NCBI GenBank assembly: GCA_034440635.1 | Contig: JAOTON010000940.1 | Location: 558,001 to 622,000 of the forward strand | From: Lepas anatifera | Lineage: Eukaryota > Arthropoda > Thecostraca > Lepadidae | Direction of reading: 5' to 3' | DNA length: 64,000 nucleotides | Shown here: positions 1 through 11,789 of the stretch, piece by piece | Position numbering within the stretch: the first letter of the stretch is position 1 | Layout: each line of letters opens with the position of its first letter | Position numbers and translations under genes: made by a program | Notes under the pieces: generated by a model | What the model saw: only the letters and a program-made list of their open reading frames with translations | Database searches by the model: none | What the model was told of the DNA's origin: nothing

Positions 1-780
1 AACCTCCTGTGCACAAGTTTCTCAAGGGCCCCCAGAACAGTTCAGGGGCCCCAAGTGAAGCTCCATCTCAGTAGGCATAAAACCAACTCAGGTCCAGATC
101 ATCTCATGGGTTTCAGAACATCTCAGGGGTCCCAAAAACATCTGAGGGTACCATTAGCGTACCAATTACCCTAAAAAATATCACATACAAATTTAGGAGG
201 GTAAGATAAGATAAAAAGCCCCAAATAGCTCAGGGGTCCCAGTGTCGACTCACAGTTCCATATCAGCCCATGTGTCTCAAGATAAGCAGGCCCCAGAACA
301 GCCCAAGGGCCCGTGCGAAACTTTGATCTCAGAAGGCACAAATTCAGCTCAGGGGTGCAGGCCAGCTCAGGGGTCCGAAGAACAGCTGAAGGTCAGGGGC
401 AAAGGACCAGATAAGGGGCCCACTATGGGCGCAGGGGCTCGTGTCCCAACTCTTCGGGGTCCAGTTTAGCCCAGGGTTCTCAAGATCACTGCAGAGGACC
501 CAACCATATAAAAATCCCAGACCAGCTGCAGGGCCAGACCAGCTCAAGGGCCCAAAAATTTGGAGGTCTTAGTCTACTTCAGGGACCGCAGACCGGCTTA
601 ACTTCACGGGATCCCAAAACTGCTCAGGGGGGGAGGGGCTACACCAACGCGGGGTCTCCACGCCAATTCAGAGGCCGTCAAGCTAAGAGGCCCTGAATCC
701 CCTCAAGGAGCACCAAATCAACTCAGGGGGCCCATACCAGCTCAGGGTTTCTAACACCGCTCGGAGACCTTAACACGCGA
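1..780. repeat. Degenerate GGGGCCC minisatellite
   Basis: A run of imperfect units of roughly 18-25 bases built around AGCTCAGGGGCCC, separated by short variable spacers. Related sequence recurs at 26854-27433, 31445-32260 and 56160-56920. Short open frames across it are by-products of the GC-rich repeat and show no domain. I see no gene here. Confidence 0.75.
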
Positions 781-784
781 AGTT

Positions 785-1690
785 CAGGGGGTCTTAGAAG
801 TGCCCCGACCTATTTTCCAAGGTACCCGGAGAACTGTTTGCCGCCAGAATACGCTTCTCGGCCACATTTGAGAGAACGCATTATTGCGGCGATTGTTGAA
901 CTAATTTCGAAAATTGGCTAATTTTTTAATTATCCGCTTTCAAATTCAGAAATATTTTGAGACCGTCGCAATCATGCAGTTGCAACAGTTCGCCTGCACT
1001 GTAGACCGAGTGGTGACGTAATAACGTCATATAATGGTAACAGATAGGTAAAATTACACCACTAGATTAAGGGTGACCATGCTCTAAATTACGTTTTGCC
1101 TTTTCCCTAAAATTGTTTCGAATTTAAATTCTCCTGCGATGATTTAGACGCGGACAAAGGAGCCAAGCTCAGAACGCATATCAAGAAACCATAAATAATA
1201 AAATAATAACGTCATATAATCCGGTCATATGTTAGTCACCCCAAGTAAAGGCCAAGGTCACATGTCAAGGTAATTTAACCCTGTGTTCCGGACATATGAC
1301 ATTGCTCAGTTATGACTTCATAATTAAGATTGCTCACTGGCAAGGTCGATGTCAATGGTCAAGGTCAAATACTTGTTCAAGGCCAATCCCTCATTTCCGG
1401 CTCAAAGACTGCTACAGTGCCAGTTATACTGTACGTTTGTTGGAATATGTTTTGTTAATAATAGGTCATTAACCTTGAATGACCTTGAGCTCAAACTTTC
1501 AGAGGACATTGAGTGGGACCTTCCCTCTATGACCTTAGTTCACTTGTAGTGGATTGCCGCTTTTTTGTATAATCACGGCATTTCCCAATCTTTTCAGTAC
1601 GGTTCATATATGACCTTTACAACCTCATTTGACCTTAAAGATACTTAGCTAATTCAGTGAAACTTAGCTATAACTTACATAACAATCGCC
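785..1690 (+). repeat. Dispersed repeat R1, copy 1 (AGGTCA-rich)
   Basis: This block matches 35650-36160 in the same orientation. Shared segments include a start near 'cctattttccaa', a middle containing GAGACCGTCGCA and a CGTCATATAAT segment, and a tail rich in AAGGTCA hexamers. The copies differ by many substitutions and indels, so both are old. No domain is seen in the 66-codon frame at 1349-1549. Confidence 0.7.
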
Positions 1691-2539
1691 CTCACGCACC
1701 TCCCATCGGGTAATTTCTAACCCTCTTGGTTTCCAAAATCTCAGGGGGGGGTGGGCACTTCAGGACCCTCCACTACACGTTGACGTCAGACCCCTCTCCA
1801 CTGCGCGTGTTAAGGTAAGAGCACATGGCCCAACACTAAATCACGTACCCTCTGTGAATGACCGACTTAGGGTGCTGCTTTGTTCAGCCGAGGGACCTTA
1901 GACCAGCTCGGGGGCCCGTACTCTTTCTGACGCGGAGTCGTGACGGAAAGCCGTGGTGCCGCCCCTGGTCCTCGGCTCCTCTACAAAGAAGTGGAAAGGG
2001 GGAAAAAAGGTCAAATTATGACTCAGCCGATCCCACGAATGCCGTGAATTAAACTATTATTGCTTATTGGCTAGAAAATATTTTGTGAGAACAGAAGTTG
2101 TAGGACCCGGGCTGACCACCCAGGTTCTCTCGATTTCCAAATCAGAGGGTCCTGACCCCCCAACCCCCCGGGATCTCCACCCATGGTCAAGGAAGAGGCA
2201 GAGCAGACGAGACGCAGGGCAGGTGAGGGGCATGACAGGGTGGAAGAGAAGAGGGCCTAACAGACTAGAAGAGGAAGGATGGGATAGACGGGTTGATATA
2301 GGAGCCAGGAGGAAATGACCGGGCAGGATAGAAGTATTTTAGGACAACACAATGGAAGGGAGCGGCTCGAGCTTCGTTCGTAAACCGAGCTGGGTGCCAT
2401 CAACGGAAGGCATTATTTGACACATACAATTGTCATAGAAACTACAACTCTACGACAAGAAGCTTTTGTCTGAATATGAAATGTATTCAATTTTTTCGAA
2501 AAATAAAAATGAATAAACCCCGCATTTTCATGCAAGAAT
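1691..2539. other. No recognisable feature
   Basis: Mixed sequence with a GC-rich patch near 1740-1990 and AT-rich flanks. Two short open frames (1858-2052 and 2067-2318) have no recognisable domain. I see no gene. Confidence 0.5.
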
Positions 2540-3488
2540 TAGGGGAGAGGGTGGTAAGACGGGCATAGTTGTGTTTGAGACTGTGTCTCACTCGCTTTTA
2601 ATTTGACAGTGACAAAATTTTGTTTTAAACTTCAGTAAACATTTATTTGTCCCTGCGCTTAAACATACTAGGATCCGTGCATATTCCTAGGAGCAGTAAC
2701 GTTTACCGTAGAATGCTGCAAAAGCCCGTCTTGCCCCAACAGGCGGGGAAGACGGGTTTTATGAAAGTAGTTTGTCATATGCGAGAATTTTTTTCAAAAA
2801 CCTTACCACGTTGAGCAAAAATGAGTTCTGAAACATTTTGCAATGCATTGATTCGATTAAACATTCAAGAGCAAATTATTTTGCTGAATTTACATAAAAT
2901 CATAATTTTTCACTGGAATCTGACAATCAATCATTAAAAGTATTAATCAATAAGTATTAATTAAGTAGGTATTAATTAATTAATTAATTAAGTATTAATC
3001 AATCCTCAGCCGGCTTGCAGAAGACTGTCAGACTGATTCCTTTCAACCATGCAAAAACGCAGCGATAAAGATTATACTTTGCATGGTGATGTAGTATTTC
3101 ACTCCGAGCCCGTCTTGCCCCATGTTAATATGTTAGAAAATCGCATTCTTGGGGGGTCACTGTGCTGGGGTAATATAAAAATTAAATCACATAATGTATG
3201 TTAAAGCTCTCCCGAGACAGGTTTTGCATATTTGGCCTTCCAAATAGGACCAGACACCGCTAGAATGTTACACTCAAAACTACTCACAATGGTAGGGTGA
3301 ACCACTAATTTTGTTTTTCTAAAATTTTGACAAAACAATAAAGGTTAGAACTTGGTGTTTTTGGCTCATGATAGGACATTCCAAGACGCATTAATGCAAG
3401 TAATGGGACATCTATACCAAAACTGGTCTTGTCCACAGAGCCTGTGCCCGTCTTACCTACCATGCCCGTCTTGCTACCCTCTTCCCTA
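2540..3488. mobile_element. MITE with ~27-bp TIRs, TA target (Tc1/mariner-like)
   Basis: The left end reads TAGGGGAGAGGGTGGTAAGA and continues to CGGGCAT. The right end is its inverted counterpart, matching about 24 of 27 positions. Both ends terminate in TA, as expected for a TA-targeting element. The interior is AT-rich, contains an ATTA-rich stretch (2940-3000), and repeats the terminal motif CCCGTCTTGCCCC at about 2744 and 3110. There is no transposase, so it would be non-autonomous. Tc1/mariner membership is inferred from the TA target only. Confidence 0.75.
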
Positions 3489-4673
3489 CCTAAAAGATAA
3501 AGCTCACGAGCTCATTGCAGCTCATTTTGTTTACTAAAAAAAGCCAGGATTCAGCCTCAATTGGTCACAACTTCTGTATAGGAAGTTCCTCTCTAGTATT
3601 AATAGTTCATCTCTATGTTTTTATTACTATCTAAGGCGTTGTACTTCTTGCTATCAAGTGTTTCATAAATGCAAACCTTTAACCCCGTCAATATATCATA
3701 ACCAAGTGACTGTATTAAAAAAACATCAAACATGCTAACCAGAAATATTTATATGAATTTCTAACAAATCTTAGGGTACCTATATGGCGTAGCAATACAA
3801 ATTTGTATTTCTTTTGTGTTTTACTGTGATTTCTTGTGCTCTTGCTTAATTTTCCTCACTGTCTTTTACTGTTTAACTTAGGTTTGGAGGGGGAAAAAAG
3901 TATACAAAGCGACAAGGCAAACAGTTTCTGGAACAGCAGGCGGCAGAGCGACACAAGCGTCATACTGGCTTTTGTGACGGTTAAAATAGATGCTGGATTA
4001 TGTAGTCTGAATTGTCTTGCCCAAAGTACTCAAAGGGAGTTTGTTGGGCGATTCAATCGATTTTTAGATATAGATGTTGTCAGTATAGGAGTAATAAAGA
4101 ACCAGTGTTTTGTATTTGAAGTGATGTCATCCTGGGTTTCGATTTGTACTTGATGAGTCGTACAATGAATAGTAGTGTAGCCATCATCTCAGTTTTACAT
4201 TTTTGGTAACACCATTGCATCTGAACGATAGGTAAGGGAAAGTGGGGGGGGGGTCACAGACACTGTAACGATGGTGTGAGTTTTCGATGACTTAATGAGC
4301 TTGCTTCGTTCCTATTTTGGCTGTAGAGATACTTCAGACATTTATCTACCTCTGTGCAAGCAGCCATGTGTCTGTATTTATTATGTTAAAATGCGCGTAA
4401 AGTTGAGAAAATAGTAGCTATAGTTCATTTCGCCCCACCTATTGGGGTAACGTGGTCACCTCATGGGGAAAGATGGACAAGGTGAACAAAGTGATCGAAC
4501 CAGGCCTTGAAGATTTCCATCTGCATCCACCCACTAGGCGACTGTCGTCCGTCGCGGGGAAGGGGGCATTTTCTTACCTTTTCCGTCAAAGGGTCAAAGG
4601 GGGTCATGCCTTTTCTGAATTTTTTAATGACGGAGGATTTAAGTATCAAGGACTGTCGTGGAACTGTGCATAG
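3489..4673. other. No recognisable feature
   Basis: AT-rich sequence. The 105-codon frame at 3836-4153 has no family I recognise and no neighbours supporting expression. A G-run lies near 4245-4255. Confidence 0.45.
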
Positions 4674-5340
4674 GTTGATCCAGGATCGCCGATCAGGAGG
4701 GCGGGGCACCTTGCCGGGGGGCGCCATCCGGGTCAGAGGGCGGGCGCGCACCCAGGGGGGAGAAGGCCCCCCAAACACTTTGGTTCCAAAGTGCCGCCCC
4801 CATCCATGTGGAGCGCCGAAGGCGCTCATCGAGGGGAAGGATGAACCTTCACCTGACTTTTAGAGGCAGTGCTACACTGACTGCTGCCCCTGCACCCAAC
4901 ATGCCGCCCCTCTACACTGACTTTGCTGCCCCTGTACCCAACACGCCGCCCCTAAAAAAGTTCGCTAGGCCTGTGGAGCAAACAATTCACCGCTCTCACC
5001 CGCCCTCCCCAGGATGCGAAAATTGGTTGCCTTTTGGGTGAACAAGTGCGCCCCCGGTGGAAAAATTCCGCCCCCTCCACCGGCCTGGTGTCCCCTCTCG
5101 TCAGCCGCCCCCCCCAAATAAAAATCCTGGGTGCGCGCCTGCCAGGGGTGGTACTTTTGGAACGCAAAACATATCAGGTGGGCGCCAGATCCTCCCGCAG
5201 GGCTAAGCAGAGACGGCGGATTCCATTTTCGAGAACTGGTGCAAGACTTTCTGGAGGGGGCGCCTTCCCCCAGGGGGCGCCCTCATCCCTTGGGGGGCGC
5301 CTTTGCTATCCAAGGGCGTTCTGCAGAAACTCTTTGGACT
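4674..5340. repeat. Fragments of the GGATCC-ended GC-rich MITE family
   Basis: The segment starting GATCCAGGATCGCCGATC matches the left end of the MITE at 61315-61579. A second segment (about 4985-5200) containing CCAGGATGCGAAAAT matches the interior of the copy at 10520-10803 in the opposite sense. The block therefore looks like two or more broken copies. The overlapping GC-rich frames here (4461-5453) are artefacts of composition. Confidence 0.55.
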
Positions 5341-5439
5341 CGGCATGCGAGGCCACTTGGGGTGGTTTATTTCTAATATTCCGAAAAATAGGTATTTTAG
5401 ATTTCGCGAAAACTCAGCCGTATCGGATTCGTATCAGCA

Positions 5440-6190
5440 GCAGAGTGGCATAGCCCAGGATTCTGTGATTTTCATAGCCTTGTTTGCAGTTATGACCAAT
5501 GATATTGCAGACACTTCCCGCAAACACACGGCATGTGCTTTTCGTTGAAGACTTCATAATATGGGTGACAGCGTCCACTACAGCAGCTGCGCAGAGGCGG
5601 CTGCAGCTTGACCTTGACACATTGCAGCAATGGATCATATGCAATGGACTGAAATTTTCAAGTTCAAAGACAAAGTTCTATAATAGACATTGAGACTGAA
5701 TACTCGATGTTGTAAATTCGCGGAAATCCGATCGACGTTGGTGCAGAAACCAGATTTATCGGGCTCACACTCGATAAACTTTTGTATGTGCCACAACTGA
5801 ATGATTTCCGCAAAAAATGTTTCGATACGCTGAAAATACTGAAGGTGTTGACGAGAATGAGATACGGTGCGGATAGAGAAATGTTTCTCATGCTATACAC
5901 GTTATACGCTTATCGCCTATATATACGTTATACGCACGTTATACGCTCATCATTATGCGCTACGTTACAAGCTTCTTATGCTATATAGATCACTTATTCG
6001 TTCGAAGTCCGAGTATGGCTTTATTGTGTATGAGGCCGCTCCTTAGTCCGCGAAAAGGATTAGCGATATGTCCATCATCATGCTATCAGAATAGTAACAG
6101 GGGCGTTCCAAGCTTCACCCATAATGAGCATGATAGTGGAAATTAATGAAATACCGCTACAAATACGCAGTAAGATACTCGCTTTGCATT
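5440..6190 (+). pseudogene. Non-LTR retrotransposon RT fragment (decayed)
   Basis: Translated pieces read like the second half of a LINE reverse transcriptase. A GIAQDSV...LFAVMTNDIAD segment (about 5447-5515) corresponds to the conserved palm region. It is followed by FVEDFIIWVTAS (about 5540-5575) in place of the usual Y-x-D-D catalytic loop. Next come an FIGLTLDKLLYVP-like thumb segment (about 5755-5800) and a ...SPIMSMIVEINEIPLQIRSKIL segment (about 6115-6180). These pieces lie in different frames with stops between them, so this is a dead 5'-truncated copy. The arrangement suggests a Jockey- or I-type element whose RNase H domain follows at 6950 onward. No intact protein can be made. Confidence 0.75.
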
Positions 6191-6949
6191 AAGCCATTTA
6201 AGGGAATGTGGCACCTTTGGAACTTGATTTTAACTGATATAGCCAAGTTGTAAGGCAAGTCGGAAAACCAGGTGCTCTATATATCATTTGTCTTGGAACT
6301 CGATATTTCCGTAGAAAAAAGCTAAAACCTACCCGAAATGTACTTCTCATGTAGCTCTCGCCAGGCGGCCATTGTTGTGAGCTGCTGGTGTGACGACATA
6401 TGCTGACATCACGATGAGCATCACCCAATCGAAGCTCTTGAAGTGTTTCGGAGTATGGTAGTGGCTGCTAGATCTTGACATCATCCGCAGGCAGATATTT
6501 ATTTCTTTTTCTAGAGGAGTATTTAAAAATAAAAATATTGAGCTTGTTGTACATTTTTCAAAGAAATCATGAGTAGTTTCATTATTTTCGGCTAAAAGTA
6601 CGCCTAATTACACAAAATTCCAGGATTTTACCAAGATGCCACGTTCCCTTTAAAATCAGTCACCAGCATGCCCCACATGCCAAACATTTTTGGCGACGAC
6701 TACCTCTGTCAGATAGACAGTGGCTCGCGTGTAGCAACCCGTCACCCGGGAGTGAGAGTCTGTGCCTGGCTGGCACAGGTTGGTATCGACAGCAGCCTCG
6801 TAGAACCACATGAAGCAGCGGTTATTGAACCATAGCTCATCTCGTCAGTTGACACGAACACAGACCTACTCCAACAAAGCAAAAATTTGCCTCCTGAACC
6901 AACGCGCCAGTAATTTATTAACTTGCGTGTGGAGCCGTTCGAAAACCAC
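6191..6949 (+). other. Decayed LINE linker between RT and RNase H
   Basis: This lies between the RT and RNase H fragments and is probably the connecting part of the same plus-strand LINE. A readable in-frame piece (about 6788-6832) runs into the RNase H region. Most of the block has no recognisable coding signal. Confidence 0.4.
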
Positions 6950-7195
6950 GTCTGTTTCTAAACAGACGGTTGCAAAAGAAAGTGACAATGGCACAGGGCG
7001 TGCATTTGTTGGTGAAGATGTTTAGAAGTTTTCTAGTTTCCCTTACGAAGGATCCATTTTTACTTCAGAGCTGTACGCCATTTTTTGCTGTTTAGACCAG
7101 GTATCTAAGCTGATGGTGAGGAAGTTTGCGATTTCTACCGATTCGCTGTCTTATCTACAGACATTGAAGCCATTTTATTTCTATAATGCGTCATC
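6950..7195 (+). pseudogene. RNase H fragment of the plus-strand LINE, copy 1
   Basis: The translation contains a TDGCKRK segment (the first catalytic Asp region of LINE RNase H). It is followed by GSIFTSELYAIFC (second catalytic Glu region) and FAISTDSLSYLQTL (third Asp region). A stop precedes TDG and frame breaks occur near 7022. The sequence ends at 7195, where minus-strand LINE sequence begins. An almost identical segment recurs at 7727-7905 and 8173-8250. Confidence 0.7.
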
Positions 7196-7725
7196 ATCTT
7201 AGTGGGCCATGCTGAGGATGACCGGATCTTCTGTGTGCACTGAGTGGTCCAGTAGGAAGACACAGGCAGTTTGGAGGGCTACCATCTCAGCCTGAAAACT
7301 CGAGCAGAGCGAGCCTGCTGGTCGCCTGAGCTCATGCTGGGCTCCGTCTGGTGACACGATGAAGACCCGGCTCTCCCGCTCGTGACCCCTCCGTGCACTG
7401 ACCCGTCGGTCCACACTCACGTGGCACATTGAGTCAGGGAAGCGAGGTGGTGGAGAGCTACTCGCTTCTTCCGGACAGGTGGCACACCTGATGTCAGTGG
7501 GCCCACGTCTAGTTGAAATGTGACTCATTCTCCTGATACCCACGGTGGAAGACGTCGAGGAAGGAGAGGCTCGATGGGGAGGGAGATGCCTGCTTAATCC
7601 CACATCTCTCTGCCCACCTGCCGCAATCCGGTCACCGAGGAGAGTCGAGAGGGCGCTGTCGCCTCCGCACGTCTTCACAGAGGGTCTTCAGGCGGTAGTG
7701 CGTGGACTTTCACCAGCAGTAGGGT
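7196..7725 (-). pseudogene. RNase H fragment of a minus-strand LINE, copy 1
   Basis: Reading the minus strand, the 159-codon frame at 7199-7678 covers part of this RNase H region. It includes a SPDGAQHELRRPAGSLCSSF segment followed by QAEMVALQTACVFLLDH, the central RNase H helix region. The same sequence recurs at 8250-8775, where it joins the rest of the element. This copy ends abruptly at about 7725, at the boundary of the tandem duplication. Confidence 0.7.
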
Positions 7726-7726
7726 C

Positions 7727-8250
7727 TGTTTCTATACAGATGGTTGCAAAAGAAAGTGACAATGGCACAGGGCGTGCATTTGTTGGTGACGATGTTGAGA
7801 AGTTTTCTAGTTTGCCTTACAAAGGATCCATTTTTACTTCAGAGCTGTACGCCATTTTTTGCTGTTTGGACCAGGTGTCTCGCCTGATGGCGAGGAAGTT
7901 TTTTGTTCTTTACATATTTATTTGCTTCACATAATAATGCTCAACACCAGACTACCACCTCCATCACAAGCTCCATCATGACGTCCGCAACACCTCCATC
8001 ACGACCTCCATCCCTACCTCCAACATCACCTCCATTACCACATCTTTTACCACCTCCATAGTCATTTCCATAGTCACATTTATCATCACGTCCATCATAA
8101 CGCCCATCATCACATCCATCATCACCTCCATCATCACTTCATTCACTGCGCCACCTTTGAATTAATCCTAGGATGACAAGGAAGTTAGCGATTTTTACCG
8201 ATTCGCTGTCTTATCTACCGACATTGAAGCCATTTTATTTCTATAATGCG
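7727..8250 (+). pseudogene. RNase H fragment of the plus-strand LINE, copy 2, split by a minisatellite
   Basis: This is the second copy of the plus-strand RNase H. The part to about 7905 carries the TDG and SELYAIFC regions, and 8173-8250 carries the IFTDSLSYLPTL region. A CATCAC-type minisatellite separates them. The first copy (6950-7195) shows the uninterrupted arrangement, so the minisatellite arose or was inserted after the duplication. Confidence 0.7.
7935..8160. repeat. ~12-bp minisatellite (CCTCCATCATCA-like)
   Basis: Imperfect units such as ACCTCCATCACG, ACATCCATCATC and ACCTCCATCATC run for about 220 bases with a mostly 12-base period. The array interrupts the RNase H coding remnant. 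Confidence 0.8.
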
Positions 8251-9770
8251 TCATCACCTTGGCGGGCCATGCTGAAGATGACCGGATCTTCTGTGTGCAC
8301 GAGTGGTCCAGTAGGAAGACACAGGCAGTTTGGAGGGCTACCATCTCAGCCTGAAAACTCAAGGAGAACGAGCCTACTGGTTGCCTGAGCTCATGCTGGG
8401 CTCCGTCTGGTGACTCGATGAAGACCCAGCTCCCCCGCTCATGATCCCTCCGTGCACTGACCCGTCGGTCCACATCCATGTGGCACATCGAGTCAGGGAA
8501 GCAAGGTTGAGGAGAGCTACTCGCTTCTTCCGGACAGGTGGCGCTCCCGATGTCAGTGGGCCCACGTCTAGTTGAAATGTGACTCACTCTCCTGCTACCC
8601 ACGGTGGAAGACGTCGAGGAAGATGAGACTCGATGGGGAGGGAGATGCGTGCTTGATCTCACATCTCTCTGTCCACCTGCCGCCAACTGGTCACCGAGGA
8701 GAGTCGAGAGGGCGCTGTCGCCTCCGCACGTCTTCACAGAGGGTCTTCAGGCGGCAGCACATGGACTTTCACCAGCATTCGGGTCGCGAGTACCCTCCTT
8801 CTGGCCGCTACGGGGGAGTCTTGCCTCGGCTGGGGATGGGGCGTGTACATCCTGTGATGACACGCGCCGACGCTCTCATTTTGCGTTCCAGCAGCTTGAC
8901 ATGAAATGGCGGTGTGGCGTGGAGCCACGCTGCGGCCGCTTGCTCCATCGCTCCTCTCACGTAGCCAGTAGCGATGGTTCGGAGGTGCTGTTCGTGCAAC
9001 CCCCAGTTGCAGCCGGACAGTTGACGTAGGTAGGAGATGCGGGGGTGGACCTTCTCCCACAGTTTCTTACAGCGTGGGCCGAAGTTGAGGAGCCGATCGA
9101 TGGTGATGCCAAGTAGCTGTAGGGTGTCTCCAGCAGTGACAGACTTCCTGTCGACCTGGAAACTGAAAGGATCGGCGTCTCTGGCCCACTGGGACATCAC
9201 CAGTCATTGGATCTTGGCTCCTGATACTACAATTTTGTTCTGTCGGGCCCACTTCACGAGGGTGCCAGCAGCAGCTTGCGCCCGGTCCTTGGCGACTTGG
9301 GTGTTGTTGCCCGTGTAGAGAGCCGCCGTATCATCGGCGTACATGTAGGAGGAGCATCCGGGAACCGCGCGGAGTGCGTCCACCAGCCGAGCTGCCCATA
9401 GCAAAAATAAAATTGGCGATAAGACACTTCATTACGGCAGGCCAGTTCGGAAAATGCGCCCACTGGAAAGCACGCCATTTAGTTCCACCTTGACTCTTCG
9501 GTCCCGGAGCCACTGCCAAATCCAGGCCATGGTGCAATTTGGCAGCCCCATCTCCAGTAGGTGAACGCGTAGGAGGTGGTGGTCCACTACGTCGTACGCT
9601 TGCGCGAAATCAAACGCGACGAGGACGTATTTCCACGCGGTATGTCCATCGGGAGGGCGGCTGTGTCTCGATTTAGGCATGCACAGTGCACGCTCACCTC
9701 TTCTCTTAGATGATGCGTCCTGAACTTGACCTGAAGACGATGGAATGTACAAGAGGATAGTCAGTGACAA
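8250..9770 (-). pseudogene. RNase H-encoding LINE (Ingi/I-like), RT to RNase H, decayed
   Basis: On the minus strand the reading order runs 9770 to 8250. RT motifs include FDFAQAYDVVDHHLL (palm Asp region, in the 112-codon frame at 9432-9770) and SSYMYADDTAALYTGNN (the YADD catalytic loop, in 9204-9404). A thumb region with LLGITIDRLLNFGPRCKKLW lies in 8808-9200. RNase H follows with a WTDGSVHGG motif near 8460 and QAEMVALQTACVFLL near 8340. The frames are broken: the RT segment between about 9430 and 9330 has lost the usual PQGS motif, and several frameshifts are present. An RNase H domain downstream of RT, with this style of palm motif, suggests an Ingi or I-group element. The family name is from memory and uncertain. 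Confidence 0.8.
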
Positions 9771-10519
9771 AATATACTCGTTTTATCAATCTGAATGGTC
9801 TTTTCACTTCGATCTGAACACTGCACATCATCATTACACGCGCAAATCACAGTCAATAAACGAAAAAAGTTATCAATTTATCAAGAGAGTACTTGGACCC
9901 GTTGAAACTGTTTTCTTTTTATTTTAGTGGGTCCCATTTATCACAAATCACACATGCCTATTCCTGCCATGATCTATTTTAGCATTCAATTACATGGCTA
10001 CCAAAATTGTCTTAACCTCTCTCGAAATTTCACGGACAAGAGCAATTCTCCTGCAATTATTTTCAATGTCCTCTCACCATTATCTTACGAATGGTGGCTA
10101 CGTGGAAAGGCAAAATGATGCTTATCATATTTGATATTAAAATAAACTTAACCCCTCTTCACAAATAGAAAAATCCTCAGATATGTACCTTTATGTTCAG
10201 CTGTTGTATGTTCCCAAGTGTCTTGCATTTCTCCATGGCCTAGTGGCAGTTACAGTTTAAGAGGTGCCGAAAAAAGTATGGACAGAACTGTTTAGCAATT
10301 CATCGTTTCAAATATCACGGCAAATAGGCATCTTGCTTGCCTGGTACAAACTGTTATGGCTGGGGGAGGGAGCGACAGAACGTTGTTAAAAATACGATCC
10401 ACAAAAATGACGGCTGCCGAAAACCGAATACCATAGGCGCCCTTTGGGTGAAACGTTGATGGTAAAGTGCTCGCTCTGAGACTCTGCTTTCCCCCCACTT
10501 ACCAAAATTCTAGATCTGC
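9771..10519. other. No recognisable feature
   Basis: AT-rich sequence. The frames at 9745-9927, 9927-10118 and 10292-10498 are short and carry no domain I recognise. Confidence 0.45.
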
Positions 10520-10803
10520 CCATACGCGGATCCAGGGGGCAAAGGGGAGGGGCAGATGCAGCCTCCCCGATCGGTCCTCGGCGCCCCCTGAAATGGTCAC
10601 GGCGCACCCTGAAAGGTCGATGGCACTCGCCTGAAATGGTGCTTCCCACCCTCCCCCCAGGATGCGAAAATCGGTGCTCACCGATAGGATTTTACGCCCA
10701 CCTGATAGGTTTTTTCCGGTCAAAAGTGGCGCTCCCTGCTCCGGATGGCGTCCCAGGGGAAGGTGCCCCCCCCTCCGATTAGCAATCCTGGATCTGCCTA
10801 TGG
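10520..10803 (-). mobile_element. GC-rich MITE, CCATA...GGATCC ends
   Basis: The left end CCATACGCGGATCCAGGGGG and the right end CCTGGATCTGCCTATGG are imperfect inverted repeats. The interior matches the MITE at 61315-61579 in reverse orientation, including the segment containing AGGATGCGAAAATCGG. The element has no coding capacity. It is followed directly by GGATCCGTCACTG, which resembles the terminus of the hAT-like family seen at 51205, so it may sit inside an older element. Confidence 0.6.
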
Positions 10804-10814
10804 ATCCGTCACTG

Positions 10815-11160
10815 TTCAAGAGCAAACAATTCACAGGAAAAGCAGGAAAATATCAAGTGTTAGCGGGGAATGGTGCGGCCAAGGTAATTGATGATGCTAA
10901 CAAATTTTTTTGTTATGTGGATAAAATTATTTGGTGGCCACGCGGGATTGGAAGGGCACTCCTGGCTCCCTATGAAATGGGCAGTGTGCTAAAAGATTAT
11001 TTCGTCAAGTCAATATCAAATTATCAACATTTAGTTTTATACTGGGCACTGTTCACTGCAGTGATACAAGAGTGCTGTCCTTTTTCTGTGGGTTTATGAC
11101 AACCGGTAGGGATCGTTTTAGCCTCAAATATGACTTTTGAGGTATTTATTTGGCCATTTG
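10815..11160. other. No recognisable feature
   Basis: Mixed sequence downstream of the MITE. The 145-codon frame at 10662-11099 overlaps the MITE and shows no domain, so I do not call it a gene. Confidence 0.4.
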
Positions 11161-11420
11161 GCGCCCCGGTAGCTCAGTTGGTAGAGCGTCGGGCTTCGGC
11201 CCGCTGCTGAGAAGCATGCAGTGGCAGTGCATGTCCAGGCTTGGGATCGGTTCCCCTGAGACGCTCCGGCGCTCAATCGTTTGCCCGACGTACAGGGCAA
11301 AATGACTAAAGGGCAACTGACTGGTGAGAGGGTGATCTGAGCGAGGCGGCCATCCCTGTGCTTTGTGGGAGGTTAAACTTTGGGTTCTAACTCAACCCTT
11401 CATTGTGGGCGTTGCTCGTC
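11161..11420 (+). repeat. tRNA-derived SINE-like element
   Basis: The head GCCCCGGTAGCTCAGTTGG followed by TAGAGCG is a good pol III A box in a tRNA-like context. A degenerate B box (GGGATCGGTTCCCC) lies at about 11240-11255, further downstream than in a true tRNA because of an insertion. The body continues with a non-tRNA tail. It is too long and too broken to be a functional tRNA gene, and I see no second copy in the window. Confidence 0.5.
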
Positions 11421-11789
11421 CGGGTGGTAGGGTCGGGGTCTCCGTGACAAGTCTCCTGAGGACATTAGTGAGACTCAGACTCCAACAGCCGTACTCGGAA
11501 GAACCTGGACGAAATCAAAAAAAATTAGCGCAAATAAAATTTGACCCCTTTGGCCTTTTCCAAACCCGGTTTGGCATTTTCCCGTCGAAAAAAACTCGTA
11601 GTCCTGGTCAGCATCTCTAATCTTTAGAACATGGAATAACAAAAATTGGGAGACATTTATTTAACACTAGCCCATCTAAATTGTATTAACCCCACCTCCA
11701 AATGGGGGTTTGATCCCCCGAAGACACTATAATGGCCAGCACAAGAAAGTCTCCCCTCCCCCCACTGAGTGTTCCATAAAAAAATGCTC

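Noticed and set aside
4461..5453. Overlapping GC-rich frames as a host gene
   Set aside because: The segment consists of broken MITE copies, and the frames overlap on both strands without any recognisable domain.
11164..11275. A tRNA gene with a long variable region
   Set aside because: The distance between A and B boxes is too large, the B box is poor, and no acceptor stem pairs.
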